Of a DNA stretch of 64,000 nucleotides, positions 62,002 to 64,000 are shown in pieces. The notes beneath the pieces are model-generated. The model was not told the origin of the DNA, searched no databases, and saw only the letters and a program-made list of their open reading frames with translations. Source of the stretch: Ooceraea biroi (taxonomy: Eukaryota; Arthropoda; Insecta; Hymenoptera; Formicidae); NCBI RefSeq assembly GCF_003672135.1, contig NC_039506.1:21484497-21548496 (forward strand), in the 5' to 3' direction. Position 1 is the first letter of the stretch. Each line of letters starts with the position of its first letter. The position numbers were made by a program, and so were the translations under genes.

Positions 62002-64000
62002 CGTCAGTTAAAGCGGCACCGACAAATCGATGCTCCGTATTTATTATGTATTAAGCAATTGTGAATTTTTTTCGACGAAAAACCTGAAATTCGTGTTTCT
62101 ATGGCGCGACGGCCTTGGCGGTCGCGAGCGACGATCGAGATCGAACGCTTCGCCTCCTTTTCTCATTAATCCAGGATTCATTCGCGAATCTTATGATCGC
62201 ATTGTTTGAATCGGACGACGCATGTATCAATACGAGCGACATGTATATAAAGAAATGGTACGATCTCGAAACAATAGAATGATTTTGTACTGATGTAACG
62301 TCGTGCGTTCACTGTGCATTCTGGATAGGTGTCCGCTCGATGATGAAATCCGCAACACGCGCGATTCCTCGGGGGCGACGAATCTGGTACTCGCTGCGGG
62401 TGGATGCGTGCCACGCAAAAGAGGCGCCTACGATTGTCGCACGGCTGGCTCTCTGCCGCGTTAATGTCTTACTCCCACGAGTAAGCGACACGGTGAATAA
62501 GTAAAATGGATTGCCCTCATTAATGCAATATATGCGGCGCCACACTAAAATCTAGGTAGAATGAGGAGAGAAGAGAGAGAGGAAGGTATAGCTAGCGACC
62601 GTCGAGGTGGACGCAACGTCCAGTGATAATGAGCGATGGGAACAATGGCGCGCAGCATTGTTCTATCAATTATCAAAATCGCGTTACACAATGTGGACGT
62701 CGCGATAAACGAGGCAACTCTAATAATAATAACAATAATAAAGTGAGGCAACCCTTCAAACGTTGATCGGACCGGCGCATCTTTTCGCTCCTCGTGTATT
62801 TCCGGCGATTCGATCATCTCTGTGAAATTCGCATTTTTTCAATCGGCACCGACACGCCACGGCGTTCAGATAGGACGGTACGCGCCGAGGAAAAGTCGCG
62901 TTAAAGTCGCGAGAGATAAGTCTGCACGTATACGCGCGGCGCGGACGAGTTTATCGCCGTTTCGCCAATGAGCGCCGCAGCAGAACCAGAAGCGGATTGA
63001 GTCACCGCATCGGACGATGCATCTAAACTGCATAAATTTATTACACTTTTATTGCGAGATTCGCGTGATGTGCGCGCGATGCGCGCCGCCGCCGTCGAGT
63101 GGCACTCGTCGCATCGAGAGATACCACAAAGATCGAAGAACGTGCGTCGATCGCGACGAATACGGTGCGCTTAATCGCCTCCGTCGTAAAGAAACTCCCA
63201 GATTTTATTTCTTTTCATATCTTCTCTCTGCTCCATCTCGAACGTTTAACGCTCGCGTTCACGCGCGCGCCTAATCGCCCGAGTTCGAGCGGCATCCGCG
63301 CGTTTTACGACGCTCTCGCGGTGTGCACGCACGCATGTGTGTGTGTGCGTGTGCGTGTGCGTACGCTCGGCTGCTCTTAAATAAATCAATTTTAGGGTCC
63401 ACGCTCCGATCCGTTACGGAGCGACCGCGATATGTTTCGGTGCGTGCTCTTAAGGCGTCTTTGGGGTCGTAAATAAGGAGGCGCGCGCGCGCGAGCATCC
63501 CAGGCATAATTGCGGATCCTCTTGCGTAATGCGCATTTTCATAACGTTCTTACGCATTCCCGTTCTTCTCGCCGTTTATAATCGACTTTACAACCCGACG
63601 CGAGTACAAATCACGCCGTATGATAAAATGTACTTAACGCGCTTAAGCGTTTCTTAGAGATAAATCAAGATGTCTCGCGGATACCGTAAAGTGGACGGGG
63701 CTGCGCAGCGCGCAAGGCGATATAAAAAAGCGCGTCGCCGAGCACTATGATATCATAATGCAATCTTGAGCGTTTCGCGGACACAAAGTGCCTTGTCGGA
63801 CAATTAACGGCCGTTGTTTTATCGCGACTGTGTGATTCATTCGCGCCTCCATAACGTCGAGTGCAGTCGGTGCACATGGCGCGTCTGGTGTCTCAACCGC
63901 GACACCTCGTCGTAGAGATGGGAGCAGCAGTACGGTCTCTTTCTCTCTCTTTCTCTCACTCTCTCCTTGATTTAGCGCCAGCTGCGTAAATCTTCGAACC

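Larger units (their letters stand above)
59401..64000. other. Gene-poor end of window
   Basis: No secure coding exon. 59936-60149 looks like a transcribed leader: it ends at a consensus donor (ATAAA/GTGAGT) and a frame of about 48 codons is open up to that donor, but it has no in-frame ATG. Hairpin-rich stretches at 61326-61397 and 61926-62001 are listed separately. 59401-59900 and 60160-60600 are AT-rich; a GT/GCGT run lies at 63335-63361 and a (GC)n run at 63481-63496. Confidence 0.45.

Noticed and set aside
1..64000. Bacterial operons, CRISPR arrays or phage-like defence systems
   Set aside because: Spliced insect genes, GT-AG introns and microsatellites throughout; no regularly spaced repeats of CRISPR type.

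Overview
The window is animal nuclear DNA, almost certainly from a hymenopteran insect and most likely an ant. The evidence is spliced genes with GT-AG introns, CpG-rich intergenic DNA full of GA, GT and AT microsatellites, a decayed LINE, and the protein families present. I rebuilt seven multi-exon genes by checking that reading-frame phase is kept across every proposed junction. Many long open frames here are chance products of GC-rich DNA and were left out.

Layout. 1-2.8 kb: no secure gene, one 15-bp minisatellite. 2.8-5.6 kb (+): a mitochondrial-type NAD kinase (NADK2) homologue whose intron structure is intact but which carries two 1-base frameshifts and an altered catalytic loop, so probably a decaying copy. 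5.6-13.5 kb: gene-free. 13.5-18.5 kb (-): a modular serine protease (signal peptide, Pro/Gly-rich linker, LDLa, two Sushi domains, chymotrypsin-like protease), the type that starts the Toll and melanization cascades. 19.1-21.5 kb (+), divergent from it: an RIIa-domain protein with four IQ motifs, each cut by an intron at the same place. 22.4-24.5 kb (-): an unrecognised cysteine-rich gene. 26.6-33.9 kb (-): KHDC4/BLOM7, a KH-domain splicing-associated protein in 15 exons with a very long Pro/Gln-rich tail. 36.4-38.7 kb (-): BTBD1/BTBD2-type BTB-BACK-PHR ubiquitin-ligase adaptor in six exons. 41.7-43.5 kb (-): a secreted neurotrophin/Spaetzle-like cystine-knot ligand with a His/Glu-rich insertion inside the knot; its first coding exon is not found. 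43.5-64 kb: gene-poor, with a LINE fragment, a dispersed repeat shared with the protease gene, perfect foldbacks, and two stretches with strong RNA-like hairpins.

Two genes fit one pathway: modular serine proteases act at the top of the cascade that ends in cleavage of a Spaetzle-type ligand for Toll. Whether these two act together is not shown by the sequence. No prokaryotic system, CRISPR array, virus or toxin gene was recognised.
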